Assembly: GCA_017311185.1 (NCBI GenBank)
Contig: JAESUZ010002383.1
Location: 1,550,001 to 1,614,000 of the forward strand
Direction: 5' to 3'
Source of the DNA: Proteles cristata cristata
Taxonomy: Eukaryota > Chordata > Mammalia > Carnivora > Hyaenidae
Length of the DNA: 64,000 bases
Under the pieces are notes generated by a model. It was not told the DNA's origin. It saw nothing but the letters and a program-made list of their open reading frames with translations, and did not search any database. Shown here piece after piece: positions 1-12,489 of this stretch (positions are counted from its first letter, which is position 1; each line of letters starts with the position of its first letter). The position numbers and the translations under genes are program-made.

Positions 1-148
1 TCGTCGGGCTCTGTGCTGACTGCCAGCTCAGAGCCTGGAGCCTGTTTCAGTCTGTGACTCCCCCTCTCTCTGACCCTCCCCTGCTCACGCGGTCTCTCTC
101 TCTCTCTCCTAGAAATAAATAAAAACATTAAAAAAATTAAAAAAAAAT
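1..148 (+). mobile_element. SINEC_Fc-type CanSINE, cut by window edge
   Basis: The 3' two thirds of a felid tRNA-Lys SINE: GGGCTCTGTGCTGACTGCCAG, a CT-rich run, CCTAGAAATAAATAAA and an A-rich tail. The head lies outside the window. Confidence 0.9.
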
Positions 149-529
149 TCTCCACTGGCATAAGTCACTCTGTGTCTATCAGGGAGGAAGGAGAAAGGGA
201 GCAGAGAGGCCAAACATTTCCCCTTTTAGCAAAACTTGAGTTATGATGCATAGTGTTTACGTGTCTCATCACCGTATGCTGTCTTATGTAACACAGTGAC
301 AGAATGAATGTTATCCTGTCCCTGACCCCTGAAATATATTCACTAATTCCTAAATTCCCCCGGGGCACTGGAAGCCAACTGCCACTCTGAAATTGATTCT
401 TGCCCTTTCTCCAGCCTAATGTGCATCTCTGAGAGCCACTTTGTGCCCCCATGCCTGGAGCAGCTTGCAGGTAAGTATGACTCACTTCAGGTAATACTGA
501 TATCATAACAACATTAAGTTTTCCAACTC
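149..529. other. No recognised feature
   Basis: Non-repetitive-looking sequence between a SINE tail and the old LINE-1. I see no exon, splice-site pair or known repeat. Confidence 0.4.
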
Positions 530-765
530 ACAAACACAAAATGTCTTTCCATTTGTTTATGTCTTCTGTAATTTCTTTCAGCTTTGTTTGTGTTTTTCAG
601 TTACTAAGTCTTCCTTTCCCTTGGTTAATTCTTGTATATTATTTTTATGGTATTATAAATGCATTTTTTTCTGAATTTCTTTCTCAGATTGTTCGTTGTT
701 CAGTGTGCAGAAACCTGATCTTTGCATGATTTTTTGTCCTTCATTTTTGCTGTATTATTTCTTCA

Positions 766-1167
766 TTTTTTAAGATTTTTATTTAAATTCCAGTTGGTTA
801 ATGCAGTGTTATATTAATTTCAGGTGAACAATATAATTGGTTCAACAGTTTCATATATCACCCTTTGCTCATCACAAGTGCATCCTGAATCCCCATCCCG
901 TTTAAACCATCCCTGGCCCCCACCCCTACCCTCTGATAACCATCAGTTCTCTATAGTTAAAAGTCTGTTTTCTGTTTTGCCCCCTGCCCCACTTTCCTTT
1001 GCCTGTTTGATTTCTTAAATTCCACATGTGAGTGAAATCATACAGCATTTGTCTTTCTGTGAATGACTTATTTTGCTTTAGCCATAAAACACAATGAAAT
1101 CTTGCCATGTGCAATGACATGGATGGAGGTAGAGTATTATGCTAAGCAAAATAAGTTATTTATCTTT
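766..1167. mobile_element. 5'-inverted (twin-primed) carnivore LINE-1
   Basis: Bases 766-1078 are a carnivore LINE-1 3'UTR and ORF2 end in minus orientation. Bases 1079-1167 are the adjoining upstream ORF2 end in plus orientation (ATGAAATCTTGCCATG, then ACATGGATGGAG). The LINE-1 motif TAAGCAAAATAAGT appears at both sides of the inversion. It sits inside the older reverse LINE-1. Confidence 0.7.
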
Positions 1168-1967
1168 TGTGTGTGTGGAATCTTTAAGGATGTTTTACAT
1201 ACAACATCATGGCATCTACAAACAGATCGTTTTACTTTTTTCCTTTCCAATATGGATGTCTTTTTTCTTTTCCCTGCCTACTTGCTCTATCTGGATCTTC
1301 CAAGACTGTGCTGAATAGAGGTGCTAATATTGGGAATGTGTTGTTCCTGAATTAGACAGAAAGCCTCCAGTCTTTCACCATGAAGAATGATGGTAGTGTA
1401 TGGCCTTTATGATGTTGAGGTTGTTTCATTTTATTCTGAGTTTACGTGTTCTTATTGTGAAAGGGTGTTAAAATTTGTCAAATGCTTTTTCTGCATCAGT
1501 TGACATGATCATGTAGATTTTATCTTTCATTCTATTAACATGGTGAGTAACACTGTTTTTTGTACATTTATCCATCCTCGCATTTCCAAAATAAATCCAC
1601 TTGGTCGTGGTGTATAATCCTTCTAATATGCAGCTGAATTTGGTTTGCTAGCATTTTGTTGAGAATTCTGAATCAGTGTTCCTCAGGAGTATCGGTCTGT
1701 ACTTTTCTTCTAGGGTCACTGTCTGGCTTTGGTATCACGACAGAGGTGGTTTCATAGAATGTGTTAGTAGGTATTCCTTCCTCTTCAGTTTTTTGGAATT
1801 GAGAAGGACTGGTGCCAGTTCTTTAAATGTTTGGTAGAATTTACCAATGAAACCAGCAGCTTGAGGGCTTCTCTTTGTCAGGAGGTTTTTAATTACTGAT
1901 TCCATCTCTTTCCTAGTTATATAGGTCTATTCAGGTTTTCTTTCTTCATTCAGTCTTGGTAGATTTT

Positions 1968-2300
1968 TTTTTTTTAAGATTTTATTTTTAGGTAATCTCT
2001 ATACCCAATGTGAGGCTCAAAACTACAACCCAGAGGGGCGCCTGGGTGGCTTAGTCGGTTAAGCATCCGACTTCTGCTTGGGTCATGATCTCGCGGTTCG
2101 TGGGTTCGAGCCCTGCGTTGGGCTCTGTGCTGACTGCCAGCTCGGAGCCTGGAGCCTATTTCAATCTGTGACTCCCTCTCTCTCTGACCCTCCCCTGCTC
2201 ACGCTGTCTCTCTCTCTCTCTCCTAGAAATAAATTAAAAAAAAAACACATTAAAAAAAAAAAAAAAACTACAACCCAGAGATCAAGAGTCGCATGCTCTA
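1968..2300 (-). mobile_element. Old CanSINE split by a younger SINE
   Basis: The left part at 1968-2018 (TTTAAGATTTTATTTTTAGG) and right part at 2281-2300 (ATCAAGAGTCGCATGCTCTA) are an old reverse CanSINE. It is flanked by near-identical repeats GTCTTGGTAGATTTTTT (about 1953) and GTCTTGATAGATTTTTT (2301). Confidence 0.75.
2036..2263 (+). mobile_element. SINEC_Fc inside older SINE
   Basis: A full-length felid SINE beginning GGGGCGCCTGGGTGGCTTAG, flanked by a perfect 17-bp target-site duplication AAAACTACAACCCAGAG (2019-2035 and 2264-2280). Confidence 0.95.
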
Positions 2301-3922
2301 GTCTTGATAGATTTTTTGTTTCTAAAAATTTGCCCATCTCATCTAGGTTATCCAACCAACTAGGTTTGTTGGTGTACAATCATTCATTATGCTCTTTTGT
2401 ACTCTTTTATTACTGTAGAATCAGTAGTAATTAACCTACTTTCAATTAGTAATTTGAGTCTTCTCATTTTTTTCTTAGTCCATCTAATTTAAAGTTTCTC
2501 AATTGCGTTGATCTTTTGAATAACCATCTCTAGGTTTTATTGATTTTTCTTTATTCTCCATTTCATGTCTGCTCCAATATTTATTATTTCCTTTTTTCAG
2601 CTAGCTTTGGTTCTAGTTTTTCTTTCTTTTGTAGTTCCTTAAAGGTATTAAGTTAGGTTGTTGATGAGAAATTTCTTCCTTTTTTAAAAAAATAAACAGC
2701 TATAAATTAACCTCTTAGCACTACTTTTGCTGCATCCCATAAGTTTTAGAAGGCTATGATATTTTCATTCTTCTTTAAGTATTTCCTAGTTTTCCTTGTG
2801 ATTTCTTCTTTGACTCTGGCTATTTAAGAGTGTGTTATTTAATTTCCCTATTTTTTGGAGTTATCCAGTTTTCCTTCCATTAATAATTTCTAACTTCATC
2901 CCACTGTGGTCAGAGAAGACACTTTGTGGCACATTTGTCTTTTAAATATATTAAGACTTGATTTGTAGCCTAATTTATGATCTGTCCTGAAGAATGTTCC
3001 ATGTGCACTTGAAAAGAAGGTGTATTCTGTCAATGTTTGGTGAAATGTTCCATAGATTTCTGTTAGATCTAGTTGCTTTATGGTGTTGTTTTCTTTCTCC
3101 TAACAAAGCAAATAAGTCTTCTCTTTGCATACCCATCTCCTCTCTGGTTGTTCCATCTCTGTGGAGAACGGGATATAGAAGTCTCCAGCCATTACATAAA
3201 AACTGTCTTATTTTTCCCTTCAGTTCATTTTTGCTTTATGTTTATAATTGAGAAATCTTACTGATTTATTGACTCTTATTAATATATAATGTCCTTCTTC
3301 ATCTTCTGTATCAATTCTTGACTTAATACTATCTCGTGTCATAGTATTAGGTATTAGTATGACCACCCCTCCTCGCTTTGGTTACTAGGTAGAATAGATA
3401 TCCTTTTTTGTCCTTTCATTTTCAACCTATTTGCCTTTGGTTCTGAACTAAGTCTCCTGAAAACAGTATAAAATGGATTTTCATTTTTATCCTTTCCACC
3501 AAACCCTTGTGACTGAAGAGTTTGATCCACTTACATTTATGGTAATTAGGGTGAAGGACTTCTGACATTCTGTTATGTCTTTCTATTTGCCTTACAACTT
3601 TTTGTCCCTCATTCTTGCATTACTGCTTTCTTTTCTGTTTGGTTGATTTGTTCTAGTGAGACATTTTAATTCCTTCCTCTTTTCCTATTGGGTGTACTCT
3701 ATAACTATTTTCCTTGTGGTTACCCTAGGGATTACATTTTATATCCTAAAGTTATAACAGTCGAATTGAATTTATAACAGCTTAACTTCAATAACAGTCA
3801 AAAAATACTTTTATACAGCTCCATCCCTAACCACTTTCATTACGGATATTATACAAAATTAATCTTTATACATTGTATGTCCAAGAACATAGACTAATAA
3901 TTTTTCATGTGTTAGTCTTTTT

Positions 3923-4133
3923 TTAAAAATTTAAGTTTATTTATATATGTTGAGATGGAGTGAGTGTACAAGTAGAGGAGGGGCAGAGAGAGAGGAAGAG
4001 AAAGAATCTCAGACAGGCTCTGCATTGTCAGCGCAGAGCCTGATGCAGAGGTTGATCTCATGAATCATGAGATCATGACCTGAGCTGAAATCAAGAGTCA
4101 GACACTTAACCAACTGAGCCACCCAGGCTCCCC
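3923..4133 (-). mobile_element. CanSINE, diverged
   Basis: A reverse tRNA-derived SINE ending GAGCCACCCAGGCTCCCC, with the A/T-rich tail at the left. Imperfect target repeats (GTTAGTCTTTTT and CTAAGTCTTTT) flank it. Confidence 0.85.
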
Positions 4134-5180
4134 TCTATGTCTAAGTCTTTTAAATCATGTAGGAAAAAAAGAGCAGTGTTACAAATCAAAGTTACAATAT
4201 ACCAGCTTTTATAATTTTCCATGTGTGTATCTTTATTGGAACTATTTGTTTCTTCATACAGCTTTGAGATACTCTCTAGTATACTTCATTTCAAACTGAA
4301 GGACTCCTTTTTAGCATTTCTTGTAGGGCAGTTCTAGTGGATGAACTCCATCAGCTTTTATCTGATATCTAATTATCTAATTCCTCTCCCACTTTTGAAG
4401 GACAGCTTCATGAAATATAGATTTCTTGGTTAAGATTTTTTTCATGCAGCACTTTAAATATATCAACCCACTGCCTCCTGTCCTCCACTGTTTCTGATGA
4501 AAAATCTGCTTATAATCTTGAGATCCTTTGTATGTGATGAGTCATGACTCGAAGCTTTCAATATTCTCTCATCCTTCACTTTCGACAGTTTGAATGAATG
4601 TATCTGCATGTGGGTCTTTTTGAGTTATTCTATTTGGAACTCATTGAGCTTCTTGGGTATTCATGTCTTTCATCAGATTTGGGGTTTGGGACCATCATTT
4701 CTTGAGATAATCTTGTTCTTTTCTTTGTTCTCATGAGACCACAATGCATATATTGGTCTGCTTTATGGCTCTATTTACATTTCTTCAATCTTTTTTCTTC
4801 CTGTTCTTCAACTTAATCATTTCACTCATAGTTTTTTCAAGTTTGCTGATTCTTTTTTTCAGTTTAATCTGCTTTTGAATCCCTCTAGGTAATTTTCCCT
4901 TTCAGTTATTGTGCTTTTCAGCTTCAGAAGTTTTCAGCTCTTTATGTTACCTCTTTATTGATATCCCCATATTACTAATACATAATTTTCTTGATTTTGT
5001 CCTCATCTCCCTGTAGTTCTTTGAGCTTCTGTAAGACAGTTGTTATAGTCTCTGTGTAGTACATCCACCTTTGGGCTTTCTCAGGGATGGTTTCTGTTGA
5101 TTTAATTTCTTTACTTTGAATTTGTCATAGAACTTTTCTTCTTTGTATGTCTTAGGATTTTTCATTGAAAACCAGACTTT

Positions 5181-5286
5181 TTAAAAATTTTACTTCTAAG
5201 TAATTTCTACATCCAACATGGGGCTTGAATTCACAACCAGAGATCAAGAGTTGCATGCTCTATCAACTGAACTAGCCAGGCTCCCC
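5181..5286 (-). mobile_element. Old short CanSINE
   Basis: About 106 bp reading TTTTACTTCTAAGTAATTTC to CTAGCCAGGCTCCCC. It is the short older CanSINE form lacking the CT-rich region. Confidence 0.75.
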
Positions 5287-5435
5287 AAAAACTGGACATT
5301 TAAATTGTATACTCTGTTAACTCTGGAAATCAGCTTCTCCATCTGCTCCAGGGATTGCTGATTTTGTTGTTGTTACTGTGTAGTATCTCTGTGCCTAGGG
5401 TCAGAGGGATGTAAACTTAAGATCTTCCCAGGTCT

Positions 5436-5556
5436 AGGGGCACCTGGTGGCTCAGTTGATTGAATGTCCAACTCTTGATTTTGGCTCAGGTCATGATCTT
5501 GTTCATGAATTTAAGCCCTGCATCAGGCTCTGTGTTGATGATGTGGAGTCTGCTTG

Positions 5557-5600
<44 letters not shown>

Positions 5601-5652
5601 CCCTCCTCTACTCACAGTCTCTCTCAAAATAAATAAACTTAAAAAAAAAAAA
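5436..5652 (+). mobile_element. CanSINE with long CT run
   Basis: A SINE with a (CT)n run at about 5559-5598 and a poly(A) end. A perfect 14-bp duplication ATCTTCCCAGGTCT lies at 5422-5435 and 5653-5666. Confidence 0.93.
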
Positions 5653-5666
5653 ATCTTCCCAGGTCT

Positions 5667-7222
5667 TCTCTAAGCCTGCACCTTTCCCTGAGTATACACA
5701 GTATTTTCTAAATTCCCTGTCTATGCAATTGCTCTTGAATGATCTAGTCCTTAAATGTCTAGCTTCCAACAGGGGAGAAAGGGGAGAATGAATGAGTTAA
5801 GAAAAATAAGCTCTGGGTCTTTAATTCCCTTGGAAACCACTTTAGATGGTGAGATTGGGACAATGACTGCTCACCTCTATGTCTACACCTCTGTAATCAC
5901 AAGCAACAATCAGAACACAGATGCCTGATATATGAAGGATGAGGTCTTTATTGCTCACCCTGGCTGCCACCAGCTGTGCATGAGCTGCTTCCATTACATG
6001 TGTATGGCTGCCCACCTTGGGAGTGAGAATGGGGGACAGGTAGCCACTCATATGCCAAGAGCAGAAATTCACCAAAATTAACCACAATTTACTGTCCAAG
6101 ACTTGCCCTGGAAGTTTTAAGTCTTTGAATAGACTGCAGAGCTCTAAACTAGTTATAGCAGATAGACTGTGCTAGTACAATTAGGTAGGTAGGGAGATGG
6201 ATCCCTGGCTCTTCCTCCCTTGCCTTCCTTAATGCTGTGCCAAATTTATTTTATATTACATAATAACCACTTTTAAAAAGCAAAAACAAATAAAATCATT
6301 AATATATTTAACCTATGTATCAAAAATATGATTATTCAGTGTAATCAATATTTTTACTATCTCCAGAAATATATATTTTATACTTAGAGAATATATCGAC
6401 TCAGATGATAATTTTCAAAGGTTAAAGTGAAATATTGTACTACCAAAATAATGACATGTTTAAGGAAAAAATATACTGCTTCAGTTTTACAATTTACCTC
6501 GAATTACAATTAAACCATACAGTTGCAGTGGCCACATTTCACTTGCTCAGCAGCCACACGTGGCACTGGCTACTGTACCGAATAGCACAGCTCTAGATTC
6601 CTATCTCGAAAAATGAGTTTGTGAGGTGAAGTTTGGTGTGGTTTACCTTCTACGCTTTACCGAAGGGCTTTCTGTTCCTTCCTTTTTCACAATGCCCACT
6701 GGATTAGGTTAGACATGTACCTTGTAAGACAGTCAGGTGATCTGCAGAAGGTTGGCAGGCTGCCGGAGCCCTCTCCCGGACCACTCACAGTGTATGAATG
6801 AGTGCCTGGATCTTCCAGGCAAAAGTTTCCAGAAGGCGTGGGAGTACTCACAAATCATTTAGTACTTGTCTTCCATTCTAGAAGCAGCAATGCATTCACA
6901 GTCAACCCACTAAAAAACCATCAGTTCTGAAGAGAATAACAGTGCTAGCAGCAGCTTCAGTTTCATATTACAACCTCCCGGGGAAGTTCCGCTCTGTTTG
7001 TGGGAATCATGCTGTGACCATCCATGTGGTGGACACCAGCTGCTTCAGGGAAAACTGTTTCTAACATTGCTGAATGAGTGTGACGGTGAGAACTTCAGCA
7101 TTTTTCAGTGTTTCATGGTTTGTTTTTTAATTTCAGATAACTAACACAAGATGGAAACATCAGCCAATACAGGTTAAAACCGTAAGAAGCTACCATTACC
7201 ATTTCACACACATCAAATTGGT
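5667..7222. other. Intergenic, mostly unrecognised
   Basis: No exon was seen. Around 6500-6595 a piece (GCCACACGTGGCACTGGCTA, then AATAGCACAGCTCTAG) matches a mammalian DNA-transposon (MER) motif that recurs at about 44780-44910 and 60550-60640. The rest has no recognisable content. Confidence 0.4.
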
Positions 7223-7239
7223 AAAAATAATTTATCTTT

Positions 7240-7469
7240 TTTTTTTTAATTTTTTTTTTAATGTTTTATTTATTTCTAGGAGAGAGAGAGAGAGAGACAG
7301 CGTGAGCAGGGGAGGGTCAGAGAGAGAGGGAGTCACAGACTGAAACAGGCTCCAGGCTCTGAGCTGGCAGTCAGCACAGAGCCCAACGCGGGGCCCGAAC
7401 CCACGAACAGCGAGATCATGACCTAAGCGAAAGTCGGACGCTTAACCGACTAAGCCACCCAGGCGCCCC
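7240..7469 (-). mobile_element. SINEC_Fc, full length
   Basis: A young reverse felid SINE with a perfect 17-bp duplication AAAAATAATTTATCTTT (7223-7239 and 7470-7486). Confidence 0.95.
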
Positions 7470-7642
7470 AAAAATAATTTATCTTTGTCAATATCAAGAG
7501 CTGGCAAGAATATGAGAAGCAACTCTCATCCAAAATTAGTGGGAACGTAAATTATTTCAGCCACTTTGGAAAAACAATTTGATATTATCCAATCAAGCTG
7601 AGGTCACAGGTCCCTCACCAATACCTACAGTAGTACCTATAG

Positions 7643-8251
7643 CAGTCCCCTCTTATCCACGGGGGATACTTCCCAAGACCCCAAGTGGATGCCTGAAACT
7701 GCAGACAGTACTAACCCTGATATATACCATGTTTTTTCCTACACATACATACCTATAATAAAATTTAATTTATAAATTAAGCACAATATGAGATTAACAA
7801 TAAGAATTAATAACAAAATAGGACAATTATAATGACATACTATAATAGAAGATGTGAATATGGTCTTTCTCATTCTATGTTTTTTTTTTCCTATATAGAG
7901 ATAGCTATGATAAACTTTATAAATAAGGCAGATTACTAAGAGATTAACAGTAACTAATAATAAAATAGAATGTTTATAATAATTTACTACAATAAAAGTT
8001 ATGTGAATGTGGTCTCGCTCAAAATATTTTATTATACTGTACTCCTGCTTCTTCTTCTTGGGATGCTGTGAGATGATAACATGCCTACATGGTGTGATGA
8101 AGTGAGATGAATGATGTAGACACTGTGACATAGTGTTTGGCTACTACTGATCTTCTGAAGATATGCCAGGAGGATCATCAACTTCTGGACCACAGTTGAC
8201 TGTGGGTAACAGAAACCATGGAAGGTGGACCCATGAATAAGGGAGACGATG
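7643..8251 (+). mobile_element. Tigger-type DNA transposon with internal duplication
   Basis: Imperfect terminal inverted repeats (left CAGTCCCCTCTTATCCACGG, right ending CCATGAATAAGGGAGACGATG) and an AT-rich non-coding interior fit a TcMar-Tigger MITE. About 147 bp at 7729-7875 is repeated with divergence at 7877-8020. Confidence 0.75.
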
Positions 8252-9077
8252 TAATAATAAATGCAGTTCTGTATCAATTCTATTAATTGTTCATTTAACA
8301 GTTATATGTAGTGCAGGAACTTGATGGAATAGAGAAAGATGTAATGGTGTCTGCTCTTCAAGAGCGCGTGATCTAGCAGATTCTAACAGATTCTTTCATG
8401 TCTGTTGCTAATGTATCCTGACAATCACAGCTGGCACCCTTTATGCTTTATTTTGGCTGGCAAAAGGCTTTGAAGGGTTGGGTAAATGTAGTGGGCGGCT
8501 TATTACAAGAGAGGAGTATATAAAGAACAGGACCAGCCAGTTTTAGAGAGGAGGGTAAGATTCCCAAATAGCAGGATTTTAAATATATGCTTTACCCATT
8601 TATATAGTTTTGCTGAAAACTGGCCCTAAATCTTGGGAATTGTATGTCAAATAAAAGGCAGATACCATTTTCTCATTTTGCCCCAGGAAGAATTAACATT
8701 TTCCTGCTTATCCAGAAATATTCTGCTTATTCAGAAATACATGGTATTTATCCAGACTAGTCAAAAAAAAAAAAAGTACTCAAATAGATGAAATCACGTA
8801 AGAAAGAGAAGTTAACACAGAAATACAAAAGATCATCAAAGACTACCATGCACAATTATATGCCATCAAAATGGACAACCTAGAAGAAATGGATAAATTC
8901 CTAGAAACATGCAGTCTTCTGAGACTGAATCAGGAAGAAATTGAAACCTAAACAGAAACCTAAACCTAAAGTGAATGAAATAAAATTGAATCTGGAATCA
9001 AAAACTTCCAACATACCAAAGTCTATGATCAGATGGTTTCACAGTTAAATCTACCAAACATTTAAATAGTTAATACC

Positions 9078-9302
9078 AGGGTGCCTGGGTGGCTCAGTCA
9101 GTGAGCGTCCAACTTCAGCTCAAGTCTTGATCTTGAATTTCATGACTTCAAGCCCCACATCGAAGTCCTTGCTGTCAGCCTATCAGTGTAGAGCTTGCTT
9201 TGGATCCTCGGTCTCCTTCTCTCTCTGCTGCTCCCCCACTTACACTCTTGCTCAAAAAATAAACATTTTTTTAAAATAATAAAAAAAAATTTTAAAATAA
9301 AG
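9078..9302 (+). mobile_element. CanSINE in LINE-1 fragment
   Basis: The SINE starts GGGTGCCTGGGTGGCTCAGT. Its target duplication AGTTAATACC is at 9068-9077 and 9303-9312. Confidence 0.9.
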
Positions 9303-9576
9303 AGTTAATACCTATCCTACTCAAACTATTCCAAAAAACAGAAGAGGAAGGAATGCTTCCAAAATCATTCTATGAGGCCAGTCATCACCTTTATATGAAA
9401 ACCAGACAAAGACACTACACAAAAGAAAATTAGAAACTAATATCCCTGATGAACATAAATGCAAAAATCCTCAAAAAATTTTAGCAAACATAATTAAAAA
9501 ATATATTAAAATGATCATTCACCATGATCAAGTGGGACCTATTCTAGGGAAACAAGGATGATTCAATACATACAAA

Positions 9577-9730
9577 CTGGGGCATCTGGGTGGCTCAGTC
9601 CAGCTTTTGATTTCAGCTCAGATCATGATCCCAGGCTCATGGAGCCTGCTTGAGATTCTCCTTCTGCCTCCACTCCTGCCTCCTGCTCTCCCTCTCTAAA
9701 ATAAACATAAAATAAAGGTGGACATTTTTA
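9577..9730 (+). mobile_element. CanSINE with internal deletions
   Basis: Head GGGGCATCTGGGTGGCTCAG, then a shortened body and AAAATAAACATAAAATAAAG tail. It is about 60 bp shorter than neighbouring copies. Confidence 0.75.
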
Positions 9731-9966
9731 AAAATTAAAAACATAAATTATTCAATATGATACACTACATTAACAAGGATGAAATCCACACCAGAATGTC
9801 AATAGATGCAGAAAAAGCATTTGACAAAACTCAAAAACTATTCATGATTAAAACTCTCAACAAAGTAGGTACAAAGGGAACATACCTCTTTTGCCATATA
9901 TGACAAACCCCCAGCTAACATCACACTCAATAACATCACTAACAGTAAAAAGCTGAAAGCTAATTC

Positions 9967-10533
9967 TTGGGAAATGCACTGGGTAGTGCTGGCTTCCTAG
10001 CTTGCTGGGGGCATCATTTTGTAGGTGAGTCTGTTATTTTATTGGTAACTTTTTCATTTAGCACCCTACTTCCTACCTTCCTCCAATCGTCCCTATTGTC
10101 CCTATTTCTGTGCACCAGGCCCTTGCACCTAATAATTACATCTCAATATGTTTATTGCTCAAAAGGCCCTTGAGCACATGGATCTTAAAAGGAAGCAGTC
10201 AGGATAGCTGAGGAATGAAATACCAATTCTAGCACTTCACAAATCCAATTTATAAAACTCCTAATAAGGCATCTGCTATATGGACTGTTCCGTCAATCTG
10301 AATTAACCACCAAATGAATCATCACATTTAATTGGCATGATTTCTGTCTTCTTTTGTTATTTTTATAAATGTTTTACTTAGAAAGCAGCCTATTATTCCT
10401 AGTAAACCTAATGGATGGTGAATATCAATAACTCGGGATGTTTTCCCAAAGTGTCTTCTAATTGTTGCTTTGAAAAATGAGGGAGCATTTGATCTCTAGC
10501 CCCCTCCTCATCCTTTCCATGCTAAGCCACAAG
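9967..10533. other. Intergenic, no recognised feature
   Basis: No exon, RNA gene or known repeat was recognised. Confidence 0.4.
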
Positions 10534-10549
10534 AATTATCAGCATAGGC

Positions 10550-10751
10550 GGGGCGCCTGGGTGGCTTAGTCGGTTAAGCGTCCGACTTTCGCTTAGGTCA
10601 TGATCTCGCGGTTCGTGGGTTCGAGCCCCGCGTTGGGCTCTGTGCTGACTGCCAGCCCAGAGCCTGGAGCCTGTTTCAGAGTCTGTGACTCCCTCTCTCT
10701 CTGACACTCCCCTGCTCACGCTGTCTCTCTCCTAGAAATTAAAAAAAAAAA
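10550..10751 (+). mobile_element. SINEC_Fc, young
   Basis: A nearly consensus felid SINE with a shortened CT run. A perfect duplication AATTATCAGCATAGGC lies at 10534-10549 and 10752-10767. Confidence 0.95.
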
Positions 10752-10767
10752 AATTATCAGCATAGGC

Positions 10768-12489
10768 ATAAATATCTTTCAGCTGATAAAATGGTGTCCT
10801 GGCAAAAGATCTGTTTTGGTGTAATTTTTTGGACACTCTTCCAAAGAACGCTCTTTCTGCATGAGAACCCAATGACATTTTCTTTTCTTTCAGAGGGAGG
10901 GTAACAAAGGAATTATCTTCCTGCTCAAATGGTTGGAGAGTTCTTAGCTTTTTGTACTGAGTCAGCCTACAATTCTGGGTTGGAACATGGCATTTTTTCA
11001 GGATCATGCCCAAAGCAGGCAAGCACAGGCAGAATGAACCGTGGGGCACAATATAACCTTTAGACTCAAGGCCGCCAACATCAGGCTCTATTCCCATTCT
11101 CCCTCCAAGTCAGTAAAAGTCTTCAAAGCTGTATTTTAGGGTGATTTGAACAAACAAATCCTCATTCCTTGCCGAGAACATTCTGGTAGGAGCTGGGAGC
11201 TGTGGCAGAGTCGGAGGAAACAGGCTGCGGCATGTGGTCCCTTTCACTCTTCTGGATGCCCTGCTTTCATCTTGACTCCGCACCTAGGTCCTTACTCACA
11301 GAATTTACATGCCATTTTTCTACTGTCCATCATGACCCTTCTTCTATGAAAGAATACCTGGCTGATAATGTTTCCCCGAGAAGCCTGCTCCTTCCCCCAG
11401 GGAAGCCTTCTGCTGGTGGCATGCCTGACTTGTCAGACACTGAGGTCTGCTAACAGCACAGTGACAGGATCTCTGACTAATCTCTGGACATTGGAAGGGG
11501 ATGCTTGAGAAGGTCTTTCTAGAGACCTTCTCTCCGTGGTTCACCCCAGTCCCCACATAAACACTTTCCTTGGATGTTTAGGAAGGATGGACTTACTCTG
11601 AGAGGAGGGCAACCCTTCCTGAGCCCCAGAGGACTTCAAGCTCTTTTACAAATGCCACAACTTTCACCTGAGTTACAAGTGAGCAAACTAATGTTCTCCA
11701 TGAGAAGCAAGTCAAGACCACAGCAGATGTTTTCCAACACTTGCTTACCTGTCATTCTCAGACACAGGTAGCAATCATTTACTTGGGGGCAGCAATGGCC
11801 GCCAGAAAGACACCCCCAGGAACCACACCACCAGCTTTGCAAATGGCCACCTGAATGGTTATTATACAACACGAGTGTGACCTATTCTCTGTTCTCCATT
11901 AGTAATTATCTTAGGATACCCAATGCTAGCTCCCACATCAGAAAAAAGTCCAATTCTCAATAGCTTAACAAAATAAGGTTTATTCTTTAACTTGTGGAAA
12001 GCCTGAAGTGGGCCAGGCAACCCTCCTCCACTTACATCTACACCAGGTAGCATGGGGTCCTCCTGGACTGTCATGCAGGGAAAGGGATGGAGGGGGCCTG
12101 GGGCCCTTGACCACGTCCTCACTTAGCTCACAGACCATTGGCCTAAACACCCTAATCATTAGGGGAAGTTTTCATGAGCTCTAACTCCCTGCCTTGCTCA
12201 TGGAGCATCTTGTCAACTTTTCTACCCAAGAACAGTACCTATAATGGCAGAACAAAGTGACAGTGTACTGTCAGGAAGTATGAGGAAGCAGCCCCCAGGG
12301 GGTCCCAACCACTGCACACCTTTAAAGTGTTTTAAAACATACTGCATATTTGCACCCTGCTTCTTGTTCCATCCATGTTCATTTCTATATGAAAGTCTTT
12401 TCTATCAGGAAAATACCACATCTCAAGTTTGCAATCCTACATCTTACATGAGTGAAATGTTCAGTTCCCACTCAATATAGTGCTTTTTA
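10768..12489. other. Intergenic, no recognised gene
   Basis: About 1.7 kb of moderate GC content with short open frames only on both strands, none resembling a known protein. No splice-bounded exon could be supported. Confidence 0.4.

Larger units (their letters stand above)
530..5410 (-). mobile_element. Ancient reverse LINE-1 with nested insertions
   Basis: Read on the minus strand, pieces resemble LINE-1 ORF2: the reverse-transcriptase region around 1200-1900, upstream ORF2 around 2300-3600, and inter-ORF or 5' sequence around 4260-5400. It carries many stops. It is interrupted by an inverted LINE-1 (766-1167) and SINEs at 1968-2300, 3923-4133, 5181-5286 and beyond. Boundaries are approximate, and more than one old element may be stitched together. 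Confidence 0.7.
8775..9966 (+). mobile_element. LINE-1 ORF2 fragment, old
   Basis: Plus-strand reverse-transcriptase-region sequence, recognisable by CACCATGATCAAGTGGGACC and ATGCAGAAAAAGCATTTGAC, with frame breaks. SINEs at 9078-9302 and about 9577-9730 interrupt it. It is truncated at both ends. Confidence 0.8.

Noticed and set aside
165..506. 113-codon minus-strand open frame
   Set aside because: No similarity recognised, no splice or promoter context, and next to a SINE tail; chance open frame.
2036..2110. tRNA-like sequence with box A/B
   Set aside because: Part of the tRNA-Lys-derived head of a SINE; a functional tRNA gene is not supported. The same holds for every SINE head.
2078..2434. 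Plus-strand open frame in SINE
   Set aside because: It is the translated SINEC_Fc sequence (motif [14 protein letters not shown]); the same peptide recurs in other SINE copies.
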